A stretch of 64,000 nucleotides of DNA. Origin: Streptomyces sp. MA5143a. GTDB lineage: Bacteria; Actinomycetota; Actinomycetes; Streptomycetales; Streptomycetaceae. Every line of letters begins with the position of its first letter. Position 1 is the first letter of the stretch. The position numbers were made by a program, and so were the translations under genes. The notes beneath the pieces are model-generated. The model saw nothing but the letters and a program-made list of their open reading frames with translations. It was not told the origin of the DNA and did no database searches. Below are positions 22,506 through 30,765 of this stretch, piece by piece. The stretch is taken from assembly GCF_900290235.1 (NCBI RefSeq), contig NZ_OLMK01000073.1:62001-126000 (forward strand), read 5' to 3'.

Positions 22506-24827
22506 ATGACCACCCCTTGGCGTGACCGCGCCCTGCCCGCCGCCGAGCGGGTCGAGGACCTGCTGTCCCGGATGACCCTCGAAGAGAAGACCGCGCAGTT
22601 GTACGGCGTGTGGGTGAAGAACGACGCCAACGGCGAGGACATCGCCCCCGACGAGGCGGGCATGACGGAGGCGTTCGACTTCGACGAGCTGATCACCCGG
22701 GGTCTCGGCCAGCTCACCCGTGTCTTCGGCACGGCGCCCCTCGACCCCGAGGAGGGCGCGCGGGTCCTGGCCCGCTTCCAGCGCCGCATCATGGCGTCGA
22801 GCCGCTTCGGCATCCCGGCCGTCGCCCACGAGGAGTGCCTGGCCGGCTTCACGAGCTGGCGGGCGACGGCGTACCCGGTACCCCTCGCCTGGGGCGCGAC
22901 CTTCGACCCGTCCCTGGTCGAGGAGATGGCCCGGAGCATCGGCCGGGACATGGCGTCGGTCGGCGTCCACCAGGGTCTGTCCCCCGTTCTCGACGTCGTC
23001 CGCGACCCGCGCTGGGGGCGGGTCGAGGAGACCGTGGGCGAGGACCCGTACCTGGTGGGCACGATCGGCGCCGCATACGTCCGGGGCCTGGAGTCCGTCG
23101 GGATCGTGGCCACGCTGAAGCACTTCGCGGGGTACGCGGCGTCCGTGGGCGCCCGCAACCACGCGCCCGTACGCGCGGGCGTGCGCGAGTTCGCGGACGT
23201 GGTCCTGCCGCCGTTCGAGATGGCGCTGCGGGAGGGCGGCGCCCGCTCGGTGATGGCGGCGTACACGGAGACCGACGGCATCCCCGTGTCGGCCGACCGG
23301 GCCCTGCTCACGGAACTCCTGCGCGGCGACTGGGGCTTCACCGGCACGGTCGTCTCCGACTACTTCGGCATCGGCTTCCTGGAGACCAACCACCGGGTGG
23401 CGAGCAGCCGCGCGGAGGCCGCGCACGCCGCGCTGGCCGCCGGGATCGACGTGGAACTGCCGAGCCTGCGCTGCTACGGCGAACCCCTGGTCGAGGCCGT
23501 GAAGGCGGGCGAGATCCCCGAGTCCCTGGTGGACGTGGCCGCCCGCCGGGTCCTGCTCCAGAAGTGCGAACTGGGCCTCCTGGACGAGGACTGGAGCCCC
23601 GAGCCCGCCACCGCGTCGGTCGACCTGGACCCGCCCCGCAACCGCGACCTGGCCCGCCGCCTGGCCGAGGAGTCGGTGGTGCTGCTGGACAACCCCGACG
23701 CCGTACTGCCGCTCGCCCCCGACCTCAGGATCGCCGTCGTCGGCCCCCGCGCCGACGACCCGCTGGCCATGCTGGGCTGCTACTCCTTCCCCTCCCACGT
23801 CCTGCCCGCCCACCCCGACACCGCCCTCGGCATCGAGATCCCGACCGTCCTGGAGTCCCTGCGCACGGAACTCCCCGACGCGAAGATCACGTACGCCGCC
23901 GGCAGCGCGGTCGACGGCGACGACACGGAAGGGTTCCCGGAGGCGGTCGCCCGCGCGTCCGAGGCCGACATCTGCGTGGCGGTCCTCGGCGACCGCGCGG
24001 GACTGTTCGGCCGAGGCACCTCCGGTGAGGGCTGCGACGCGGAGGACCTCCGGCTGCCCGGCGTCCAGGCGAAGCTGCTGGACGCGCTGGTCGCCACGGG
24101 CACACCGGTCGTGCTGGTCCTGCTCACCGGCCGCCCCTACGCGCTGGGCCGCTGGCACGGCGGGCTCGCGGCGTCCGTCCAGGCCTTTTTCCCCGGGGAG
24201 GAGGGCGGCCCGTCGGTGGCGGGAGTGCTGTCGGGCCGCATCTCCCCCTCCGGCCGCCTCCCGGTCAGCGTCCCGAACCGCCCCGGCGGCCAGCCGTGGA
24301 CGTACCTCCAGCCGCCGATGGGCCTGTTCGGCGGCGCGAGCAACATCGACCCGACCCCGCTGTACCCGTTCGGGCACGGCCTCTCGTACACGTCGTTCGA
24401 GTGGACCGACTTCGAGGGCGGGGGTGACGGCGACGGGGTCCCGGAGATCGGCACGGACGGCGAGTACGACGTCGCGGTGACCATCCGCAACACCGGGGAC
24501 CGCGCGGGCGCGGAGGTCGTGCAGCTCTACCTCCACGACCCGGTGGCCACGGTGACCCGCCCCGACATCCGCCTGATCGCCTACCAGCGGGTCGAGTTGG
24601 CCCCCGGCGAGGCCCGCAGGGTGCGGTTCCGCTTCCACGCCGACGTGTCGTGCTTCGCCGACCGCGCGGGGCGCCGCGTGGTGGAGCCGGGCGAGCTGGA
24701 ACTGCGCCTGGCCGCGTCCAGCACGGACGTACGCCACGGGGTGCGCGTCGCGCTGACGGGCCCGGTACGCGAGGTGGGCCCGGACCGCCGCCTGCACTGC
24801 GAGACGGAGGTCCGGGAGGCCCACTGA
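22506..24827 (+). CDS. bxlA: intracellular GH3 beta-xylosidase/beta-glucosidase
   Basis: 773-residue family 3 glycoside hydrolase without a signal peptide, so cytoplasmic. It has an N-terminal barrel (about 15-330) with KHFAGY and the nucleophile motif GFTGTVVSDYF (Asp285), an alpha/beta sandwich domain (about 370-600), and a C-terminal fibronectin III-like domain (YPFGHGLSYTSFEW onwards). It has a good AGGAG site 102 bases after bxlG and is the last gene of the operon. Context argues for release of xylose from imported xylo-oligosaccharides, but GH3 sequence alone does not separate xylosidase from glucosidase activity. Confidence 0.92.
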   Translation: MTTPWRDRALPAAERVEDLLSRMTLEEKTAQLYGVWVKNDANGEDIAPDEAGMTEAFDFDELITRGLGQLTRVFGTAPLDPEEGARVLARFQRRIMASSRFGIPAVAHEECLAGFTSWRATAYPVPLAWGATFDPSLVEEMARSIGRDMASVGVHQGLSPVLDVVRDPRWGRVEETVGEDPYLVGTIGAAYVRGLESVGIVATLKHFAGYAASVGARNHAPVRAGVREFADVVLPPFEMALREGGARSVMAAYTETDGIPVSADRALLTELLRGDWGFTGTVVSDYFGIGFLETNHRVASSRAEAAHAALAAGIDVELPSLRCYGEPLVEAVKAGEIPESLVDVAARRVLLQKCELGLLDEDWSPEPATASVDLDPPRNRDLARRLAEESVVLLDNPDAVLPLAPDLRIAVVGPRADDPLAMLGCYSFPSHVLPAHPDTALGIEIPTVLESLRTELPDAKITYAAGSAVDGDDTEGFPEAVARASEADICVAVLGDRAGLFGRGTSGEGCDAEDLRLPGVQAKLLDALVATGTPVVLVLLTGRPYALGRWHGGLAASVQAFFPGEEGGPSVAGVLSGRISPSGRLPVSVPNRPGGQPWTYLQPPMGLFGGASNIDPTPLYPFGHGLSYTSFEWTDFEGGGDGDGVPEIGTDGEYDVAVTIRNTGDRAGAEVVQLYLHDPVATVTRPDIRLIAYQRVELAPGEARRVRFRFHADVSCFADRAGRRVVEPGELELRLAASSTDVRHGVRVALTGPVREVGPDRRLHCETEVREAH

Positions 24828-24832
24828 CGCGC

Positions 24833-25084
24833 TCAGCCCGCCTGGGCCGCCGCGAACGGAACGAAGGCGGCCCAGGCGGAGGGGTGGAGGCCGAGGGGGG
24901 TGAGGGTGGTGTCCTTGGAGTCACGGACGTGGATGGTGGCGGGGGTGGCGGCGACCTCTATGCAGTTGTCGCCTGCGGTGCCGCTGTAGGTGGACTTGCG
25001 CCATTCCAGGGCAACTTCGACGCAGCTGTCTCCTTGATCCGTGCTGTAGCTGGACTTGAACCAAGCGAGTTGGGCGGTACTCAT
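24833..25084 (-). CDS. DUF397 domain protein
   Basis: 83-residue DUF397 protein. The motif appears twice in tandem: a first incomplete copy (WFKSSYSTDQGDSCVEVA) and a second fuller one (WRKSTYSGTAGDNCIEVAATPATIHVRDSKD). Its start overlaps the stop of the XRE gene by 4 bases (ATGA). XRE/DUF397 pairs are abundant in streptomycetes (WhiJ-type modules), where the small protein is thought to modulate the DNA-binding partner. It ends 6 bases from bxlA in convergent orientation. Confidence 0.9.
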   Translation of the reverse strand: MSTAQLAWFKSSYSTDQGDSCVEVALEWRKSTYSGTAGDNCIEVAATPATIHVRDSKDTTLTPLGLHPSAWAAFVPFAAAQAG

Positions 25085-25929
25085 AAGGCTCCTCGCAGTC
25101 GCTCCAGCAAGCTCACGGAGTCTTCCGGGGTAAGAGCCTGCGATCGCAGTTTCGCATAACGCTGGTGCAGGACAGCCACGTCTTTCGGGTCAGCGATCAG
25201 GTGGCCGTTCATATGGCCTTCGGCGTAGGCGAACCGCCGCCCGTCGGGCGTCTCAACAAGCTGGAGCGGCCCTGACAGGCTGGCGTGGTGCGTGCGCTTC
25301 AACGGCATGATCTGCAGGCTCGCGTTACGCAAGGCCGCGCACTGCAACATGTAGTCCAGCAGGCTGCGGGTCACGTCCGGGCCGCCCAATTCCCGTAGCA
25401 ACACACTCTCCTCGATGATGAAGCTGAACGATGCATTGGGCCGTTCCCTCAACAGCCGCTGGCGTTCCATTCGCACAGCCACCTGCACGTCCAGCTCGTC
25501 ATCGCTGATCGGCGGGACAGCGTTCTCGAAGACCGCCCGCACGTATGACTCCGGCTGCAACAACCCCGGCACCAGCCTGCACTCATACGTGTCCAGGGCC
25601 GCCGCCTCCCGCTCAAGCCGCGCCCACATCCTGAACCAGGCCGCCAAACCCGGCTGCCGGGCCATGTGCCGGAACGCACCCCGAACCGCCCCCGTCGTGC
25701 CCGTCGCCCCCTCCGCCAGCTCCACGAACCGCTGGTCCGCGAGCCGGCGCCCCAACTCGATCGACGCCACCGAGTGCTTGGACAGATGGACGCGCGCCCC
25801 GAACTCCTCCCGGCTCAACCCGGCGTGCTCCCGCAGCGCCTGCACCACCGCACCGAACGCCTTCATGCTGTCCGACGACTCGGGCTCACCACCCGGCCCC
25901 TGTGACGCCCACTCAACACCGTGCACCAT
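25081..25929 (-). CDS. XRE-family regulator with DUF5753-type sensor domain
   Basis: 282-residue regulator with an N-terminal helix-turn-helix (FGAVVQALREHAGLSREEFGARVHLSKHSVASIELGRRL) and a C-terminal DUF5753-like domain (YECRLVPGLLQPESYVRAVF, RMERQRLL, FIIEESVLLRELGG, LQIMPLKRTHHASLSGPLQLVE, FAYAEGH). This is the large partner of the DUF397 module that follows with a 4-base overlap. The start is uncertain: the ATG at 25929 lacks a good Shine-Dalgarno and an internal ATG at 25866 is possible. Related modules influence development and antibiotic production, but the target here is unknown. Confidence 0.9.
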   Translation of the reverse strand: MVHGVEWASQGPGGEPESSDSMKAFGAVVQALREHAGLSREEFGARVHLSKHSVASIELGRRLADQRFVELAEGATGTTGAVRGAFRHMARQPGLAAWFRMWARLEREAAALDTYECRLVPGLLQPESYVRAVFENAVPPISDDELDVQVAVRMERQRLLRERPNASFSFIIEESVLLRELGGPDVTRSLLDYMLQCAALRNASLQIMPLKRTHHASLSGPLQLVETPDGRRFAYAEGHMNGHLIADPKDVAVLHQRYAKLRSQALTPEDSVSLLERLRGAL

Positions 25930-26017
25930 CAACCCAGAGTGACCGGACGATCACCGTACTGTCCATCGAACGCCACGTACTCTCCTTCCAGTACGCGGAT
26001 ACGTGAACGGAGCGGCG

Positions 26018-26728
26018 ATGAGCGAGCAGGACAGCGGCGGCATAGCGCGGGAGTACCGCAGGACCCGGCGCTTGCCGCCCCCGACCCTCCTGCTGATGGC
26101 CGCCGGCGTTCTGGTCGGGGCCAACTCGGGGTACGCGATGACGGAGTCCGGCGCGTCGGTCTGGAACGGGCTCTCCCTGGCAGCCTGGATGGTCGTCGTC
26201 GCCCGAGGCGTGCTGGAGGAGTGGCGGGCTCGCACGTGCGTCACCGCCGACGGCGTCACCGTACGCGGAGCACTGCGCACCCGTACCTGGCCCTGGTCCG
26301 ACGTGTACGGCCTCCGCGTCGAGGACAACAGGCACGGCTTCCCACGGTGGTCGGGGTACCTGTACGCCGTCGACGGGCGCCGGACCCGCCTCCCCCAGGT
26401 CGACGAGTACCACCTGCCCGACCCGATCGGTGAGATCGCGGACCTGTACGCCACCGCCCTACGCCTCGGGCTCACGTCACCGGAGCGCCGACCCGAGGTG
26501 GAGAAGCGCATCGAGCGTGAGGCGCGGCGACGCAAAGCGTGGCAGCGGGCGGCCATCGTCGGCGCCGTCGTCGCGGTCGCCATGTTCGTGCTCGACGGCT
26601 GGCTCCTCTTCACCGACCGGCCGTCAAACACGTTTCTGCTGGTCCTGTGCGTTCCGCTGCTCTGCCTCCCGGTCGCCTTCCTCGTGCTGGACCGCGTCGG
26701 CGAGGCACGGGCCGCCCGCGCCTCATGA
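26018..26728 (+). CDS. PH-domain membrane protein
   Basis: 236 residues. Two hydrophobic segments lie near the N-terminus (PTLLLMAAGVLVGANSGY and LSLAAWMVVVARGVLEEW). A bacterial PH-like domain follows at about residues 68-115 (CVTADGVTVRGALRTRTWPWSDVYGLRVED), then a charged helix and two C-terminal membrane helices (AAIVGAVVAVAMFVLDGWLLF, FLLVLCVPLLCLPVAFLVL). The ATG at 26018 is preferred over the in-frame GTG at 26003 because GGAG lies 6 nt upstream. Function is unknown; such proteins are scattered through actinobacteria. Confidence 0.8.
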   Translation: MSEQDSGGIAREYRRTRRLPPPTLLLMAAGVLVGANSGYAMTESGASVWNGLSLAAWMVVVARGVLEEWRARTCVTADGVTVRGALRTRTWPWSDVYGLRVEDNRHGFPRWSGYLYAVDGRRTRLPQVDEYHLPDPIGEIADLYATALRLGLTSPERRPEVEKRIEREARRRKAWQRAAIVGAVVAVAMFVLDGWLLFTDRPSNTFLLVLCVPLLCLPVAFLVLDRVGEARAARAS

Positions 26729-26738
26729 CACCGGCCTC

Positions 26739-27002
26739 TCAGTCCTCGCCCTCCTCCTCGGGCAGCTCGAACACGAAGTACACGCTCAGGCACAGCGGCT
26801 CGTCCTCGCCGTAGAGGTGGTCCCACGAGACGTCCAGGACGCGGACGTCGTGCTCGCCGACCCAGGTCTGTGCCCGGGAGAAGACCTGCGCGGCGCTCGT
26901 CCCGACGAAGAACTTCCTGGCGATCGGGTGTACCTGGCTGTCCTCATCCGAGTCGTCGAAGCCTTTCGGGACGTCCAGGCAGCGGGAGGGATCGAGCATC
27001 AC
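26739..27002 (-). CDS. small acidic hypothetical protein
   Basis: 87 residues, acidic, with a run of Asp/Glu near the middle (GFDDSDEDSQ) and an acidic end (FELPEEEGED). No domain is recognised. Coding is supported by an AAGGA Shine-Dalgarno 8 nt before the GTG, a varied composition and proper codon bias. It is convergent with the PH-domain gene, ending 10 bases from it, and has no obvious partner. Confidence 0.6.
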   Translation of the reverse strand: MMLDPSRCLDVPKGFDDSDEDSQVHPIARKFFVGTSAAQVFSRAQTWVGEHDVRVLDVSWDHLYGEDEPLCLSVYFVFELPEEEGED

Positions 27003-27162
27003 GGCACCGTCCTTGACGATCGGGGTGGCCGCACGCTCGGGGGATCTTCTGAGCGTGCCACTGGGAAGGACGCCGCCCGGCGAGGAAGGTTGCCTGCGGC
27101 GCGCACCGTCGCCGCAATCGGCTCGCGTTCCCCTCTTGCGTGCGCACCCGACGAGACCCCAT

Positions 27163-27179
27163 CATCAGGATTCCTGATG
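27163..27179. promoter_or_regulatory. operator-like dyad upstream of the esterase gene
   Basis: CATCAGG, ATT, CCTGATG: perfect 7-bp arms lying just upstream of a -10-like TAACTT (27183-27188) that is 7 nt from the start codon. A protein bound here would occlude the promoter spacer. No adjacent regulator gene is present. Confidence 0.55.
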
Positions 27180-27195
27180 GTTTAACTTTGCAGCG

Positions 27196-28101
27196 ATGGG
27201 GCTCGCCGTGCCACTCAAGTCACAGATGCAGGCCAGAGGCGTCCAGGTGCTCTTCGGCCGGATGATGAGCCGGGTGCACGAGGACCTGCGCTTCGCCGAC
27301 ATCCCGAAGCGCACGGAAACCCTCCAGGTGGAGACCGGCGCCGGGACGGTGACCTGCACCGTCTACCGCCCGCCCGCCACGACCCCCGACCCCGCCCCGG
27401 TGTACGTGAACTTCCACGGCGGCGGTTTCGTGGTCGCCCGCCCCGAGCAGGACGACCACCTGTGCCGCTACATAGCCGCCACGGCCGGCTGCGTGGTGAT
27501 CAACGTGGACTACGGTGTCGCCCCGCAGCAGCCTTACCCCGCGCCCGTCGTCCAGGCGTACGACGTCACCGCCTGGGTGGCCGAAAACGGCTCCGCCCAC
27601 AACTGGGACGGCTCGCGCATCGCCGTGGGCGGGCACAGCGCCGGGGCCAACCTGACCGCCGCGGTCTGCCGCACGGCCCGCGACCGCGGCACCTTCACAC
27701 CCCGGCTCCAGATCATCGACTCGGCGCCGCTCGACCAGCTGGAGGACCCGGCCGCCAAGCGGTCCCCCATCGCCAAGCCCCTGCTCGCGCCGGGGCTCAT
27801 GCGGATCTTCACCGCCGCCTACGTACCGGACCCCGCCGACCTGACGCATCCGCTGGTGTCGCCCGCACTGGCCGACGACCTGGCCGGACTGCCGCCCGCG
27901 CTGGTCATCACGGCGGAGCACGACCGGCTGCGCGACGAGGGCGACGCCTACGCCAAGGCCCTGGAGGCGGCGGGCGTTCCGGTCACCCACCGTTGCTTCG
28001 AGGGCGTCGACCACTACTTCACGCACACCGGCCCGGTGGACGCCGCGAAGGAGGCCATCGAGCTGATGGCCACCACCCTGCGCACGGCCCTCACCGCCTG
28101 A
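27196..28101 (+). CDS. alpha/beta hydrolase, hormone-sensitive-lipase family esterase
   Basis: 301-residue cytoplasmic esterase/lipase. The oxyanion motif HGGGF (about residue 75), the nucleophile elbow GHSAG (about 149) and the acid and base residues (EHDRLRDEG and DHYF) make a complete Ser-Asp-His triad in the order usual for family IV esterases. The ATG has no Shine-Dalgarno but follows TAACTT by 7 nt, pointing to a leaderless mRNA, with a dyad operator in front. The natural substrate is unknown. Confidence 0.9.
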   Translation: MGLAVPLKSQMQARGVQVLFGRMMSRVHEDLRFADIPKRTETLQVETGAGTVTCTVYRPPATTPDPAPVYVNFHGGGFVVARPEQDDHLCRYIAATAGCVVINVDYGVAPQQPYPAPVVQAYDVTAWVAENGSAHNWDGSRIAVGGHSAGANLTAAVCRTARDRGTFTPRLQIIDSAPLDQLEDPAAKRSPIAKPLLAPGLMRIFTAAYVPDPADLTHPLVSPALADDLAGLPPALVITAEHDRLRDEGDAYAKALEAAGVPVTHRCFEGVDHYFTHTGPVDAAKEAIELMATTLRTALTA

Positions 28102-28123
28102 CCCTGTTGATCAAGCCGCCGGA

Positions 28124-28141
28124 CCGAGTCGCGTCACTCGG
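28124..28141. terminator. weak hairpin between convergent genes
   Basis: 6-bp stem (CCGAGT / ACTCGG) with a 6-nt loop between the esterase gene and the 84-residue gene ending at 28147. It lacks a U-tract. Confidence 0.35.
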
Positions 28142-28146
28142 CCACG

Positions 28147-28401
28147 TCACTCACCCAGCGACTCGAACCGCCAGCGGTGGACCGCCCGGCCGGCCAACCC
28201 GGCGTCGGGCTCCGGCAGTTCCGGCAGCTCGGCGTCGAACTCCGCGTCCCACCAGGTGATGACGAGCACCCGGTCCTGCGGTGCCCGGAACGTCTCGCGC
28301 CGCAGCGGCCGTACCGGGAGCCGCTGGTCCCGGGCCCAGGCGAGCAGGTCCTCGCCCCGGCCGGGGACCGCCCGCGCCTCCCACATCAGGGCGACGGTCA
28401 C
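28147..28401 (-). CDS. conserved hypothetical protein downstream of tsaD
   Basis: 84 residues beginning VTVALMWEARAVPGRGEDLLAW and ending RWRFESLGE. The first strand-helix pattern recalls small dimeric alpha/beta (ABM-like) proteins, but this is weak. The GTG start overlaps the tsaD stop by 4 bases (GTGA), so it is translated as the last member of the tsaB-rimI-tsaD operon. No function can be given. Confidence 0.7.
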   Translation of the reverse strand: MTVALMWEARAVPGRGEDLLAWARDQRLPVRPLRRETFRAPQDRVLVITWWDAEFDAELPELPEPDAGLAGRAVHRWRFESLGE

Positions 28402-29495
28402 GAGTACAGGTTCTCCTTGCTGACCTCGTGGACGTGGTCGTGCGTGTGCGAGGCGCCCGGCACGTGCGGGTCCGTGACGGGGAGGGAGGAGTCGGCGGAC
28501 AGGTCCCAGTCGGAGGCGGCGCGGTTCCGCGCGACCATCTCCGCGCCGAGCGCGGCCACCATCGCGCCGTTGTCCGTGCACAGCTTGGGGCGCGGCACCC
28601 GCAGCCGGATACCGGCCGCCTCGCAGCGCTCCAAGGCGAGCGCCCGCAGCCGGGAGTTGGCGGCGACGCCCCCACCGATCATCAGATGGTCGACCCCCTC
28701 GTCCTTGCAGGCCCGTACGGCCTTGCGGGTGAGGACGTCCACCACCGCCTCCTGGAAGGAGGCCGCCACGTCCCGCACCGGCACCTCCTCGCCGGCCGCG
28801 CGCTTGGCCTCGATCCATCGGGCCACGGCGGTCTTCAGGCCGGAGAAGGAGAAGTCGTAGATGGGGTCGCGGGGCCCGGTGAGCCCACGCGGGAAGGCGA
28901 TCGCCCGCGGGTCGCCCTCCTTGGCGTAGCGGTCGATGACCGGGCCGCCGGGGAACCCGAGGTTCAGCACGCGGGCGATCTTGTCAAAGGCCTCGCCGGC
29001 CGCGTCGTCGATGGTCGAGCCCATCGGCCGTACGTCCGCCGTGATGTCCGTCGACAGCAGCAGCGATGAGTGGCCGCCGCTGACGAGCAGCGCCATCGTC
29101 GGCTCGGGCAGCGCCCCGTGCTCCAGCTGGTCCACACAGATGTGGGACGCCAGGTGGTTGACGCCGTACAGCGGTTTGCCGAGCGCGTACGCGTACGCCT
29201 TCGCCGCCGAGACGCCGACGAGCAGCGCGCCCGCGAGTCCGGGACCGGCGGTGACGGCGATGCCGTCGAGGTCCTTCGCGCTGACGCCCGCCTCCTTCAG
29301 CGCGCGGTCGATGGTCGGGACCATCGCCTCCAGGTGGGCGCGGGAGGCCACCTCGGGCACCACGCCGCCGAAACGGGCGTGCTCGTCGACACTCGACGCG
29401 ATCGCGTCCGCGAGGAGGGTGTGGCCGCGGACGATGCCCACGCCGGTCTCGTCGCAGGAGGTCTCGATCCCCAGGACCAGGGGTTCGTCAGCCAT
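28398..29495 (-). CDS. tsaD: tRNA t6A synthesis protein TsaD
   Basis: Catalytic subunit that transfers the threonylcarbamoyl group to A37 of ANN-decoding tRNAs, with TsaB and TsaE. 365 residues of the ASKHA fold: VLGIETSCDETGVGIV at the N-terminus, the iron-binding NHLASH motif near residue 115, VSGGHSSLLL, DDAAGEAFDK and the C-terminal GGGVAANSRLR and TDNGAM motifs. The ATG at 29495 starts inside the 3' end of rimI (8-base overlap). It forms an operon with tsaB and rimI. Confidence 0.97.
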   Translation of the reverse strand: MADEPLVLGIETSCDETGVGIVRGHTLLADAIASSVDEHARFGGVVPEVASRAHLEAMVPTIDRALKEAGVSAKDLDGIAVTAGPGLAGALLVGVSAAKAYAYALGKPLYGVNHLASHICVDQLEHGALPEPTMALLVSGGHSSLLLSTDITADVRPMGSTIDDAAGEAFDKIARVLNLGFPGGPVIDRYAKEGDPRAIAFPRGLTGPRDPIYDFSFSGLKTAVARWIEAKRAAGEEVPVRDVAASFQEAVVDVLTRKAVRACKDEGVDHLMIGGGVAANSRLRALALERCEAAGIRLRVPRPKLCTDNGAMVAALGAEMVARNRAASDWDLSADSSLPVTDPHVPGASHTHDHVHEVSKENLYS

Positions 29496-29991
29496 TGATC
29501 TCGGTTCCTTGTACGGATGTGGAGGGGTCGTTGAGGCGCATGACGAGGGCGTCGACGTTCCCCGGCTGGTAGTAGCCGCGGCGGAAGCCGATCGCCTCGA
29601 AGCCGAAGCGCTCGTACAGCTTCTGGGCACGGACGTTGTCGACCCGGCATTCGAGCATCACCTGGGCGCACTCGAACGTGGTCGCGGCCCGCAGCAGCTC
29701 GGTCAGGAGCAGCGCGCCGAGGCCGGTGCCCCAGTGGTCGCGGGCGACGGCGATGGTCTGGACGTCGGCGACGTCACCGGCGGCCGCGAGGCCCCCGTAC
29801 CCGACGATCCGCCCGTCCTCGGGGGACTCGGCCACGAAGTACCGGCGGGTCGCCTCGGGCCCGCGCGCGTGGGCCAGGTCCGACCAGAACATGCCGCGGG
29901 ACCAGGCGTCCTCGGGGAAGAGGTCCTTCTCCAGCTCCAGTACGGGCTCGATGTCCCACCAGCGCATCTCGCGCAGCACCGCGGTCGTCAC
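29488..29991 (-). CDS. rimI: ribosomal-protein-alanine N-acetyltransferase RimI
   Basis: 167-residue GNAT acetyltransferase that modifies the N-terminal alanine of ribosomal protein S18 from acetyl-CoA. Family features are LREMRWWDIEPVLELEKDLFPEDAWS near the start, the acetyl-CoA loop VARDHWGTGLGALLLTELL (Q/RxxGxG/A type) and ECRVDNVRAQKLYERFGFEAIGFRRGYY. The GTG start overlaps the tsaB stop and the end overlaps tsaD, so the three are translationally coupled. Confidence 0.95.
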   Translation of the reverse strand: MTTAVLREMRWWDIEPVLELEKDLFPEDAWSRGMFWSDLAHARGPEATRRYFVAESPEDGRIVGYGGLAAAGDVADVQTIAVARDHWGTGLGALLLTELLRAATTFECAQVMLECRVDNVRAQKLYERFGFEAIGFRRGYYQPGNVDALVMRLNDPSTSVQGTEING

Positions 29992-30641
29992 TTGGGGGTG
30001 ACCACCTTGTAGTTCTTGGGCACCTGGGCGTCCGGCCGGCGCAGATACAGCGGCCGCGGCGCCTCCAGCTCCTCACCCTTGGCGAGCCGCTCCGCCGCGA
30101 GGGCGGCGAGGGCCGCCGCCGAGACATGCTCGGGGGCGCGGGCGTCGGGGAAGGTGTCGGGGTAGAGCAGCGCCCCCGCGCCCACGGCCGGGAGTCCGGC
30201 CACGGCCTCGGCGATCTCGGCGGGCCGGTCGACGGCCGGGTCCGTCACCCGGGTGCGCGCGTCCTCGTACCGCGCCCAGTACACCTCCTTGCGCCGTGCG
30301 TCGGTGGCCGCCACGAACGGCCCCTCGATGTCGGCCGCGTACGCGAGCGCGTCGAGGGTGCACAGGCCGTGGACGGGGACCCCGAGGGCGAGGCCGAAGG
30401 TGTCGGCGGTCATCAGGCCGACGCGGAGCCCGGTGTACGGGCCGGGCCCGGTGCCCACGACGATCGCGGTGACGGCGTCGAGGCGGGCGCCCGCCTCGGC
30501 GAGGACCCGGTCGACGGCGGGCAGCAGCAGTTCCCCATGGCGACGGGCGTCCACCTGGCTCGACGCGGCGACGACATCCGTCCCGTCGTGCAGCGCGACG
30601 GTGACGGCGGGGGTGGCGGTATCCAGAGCGAGCAAGAGCAC
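29988..30641 (-). CDS. tsaB: tRNA t6A synthesis protein TsaB
   Basis: 217-residue ASKHA-fold scaffold that dimerises with TsaD in the t6A synthase. It opens LLLALDTATPAVTVALHDG, followed by RHGELLLPAVDRVLAEAG and VGTGPGPYTGLRVGLMTA. It lacks the metal-binding histidines of TsaD, as expected. It is the first gene of the tsaB-rimI-tsaD operon and overlaps rimI by 4 bases. The GTG at 30641 gives the expected N-terminus. Confidence 0.95.
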   Translation of the reverse strand: MLLLALDTATPAVTVALHDGTDVVAASSQVDARRHGELLLPAVDRVLAEAGARLDAVTAIVVGTGPGPYTGLRVGLMTADTFGLALGVPVHGLCTLDALAYAADIEGPFVAATDARRKEVYWARYEDARTRVTDPAVDRPAEIAEAVAGLPAVGAGALLYPDTFPDARAPEHVSAAALAALAAERLAKGEELEAPRPLYLRRPDAQVPKNYKVVTPK

Positions 30642-30765
30642 GCAAACAGCCTACGGCGCTTCGGCCCGGGCCACGGCCGACCCGGTGCACCGTCCCTCTG
30701 CTGCTACCGTCACAGCACAGACGTACATCAAGGGCGTACGTGCGTACGAGAGGTGGGCGCAGAAG

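Noticed and set aside
22347..24824. 825-codon minus-strand frame opposite bxlA
   Set aside because: Shadow of a clear GH3 gene; no start signals or motifs.
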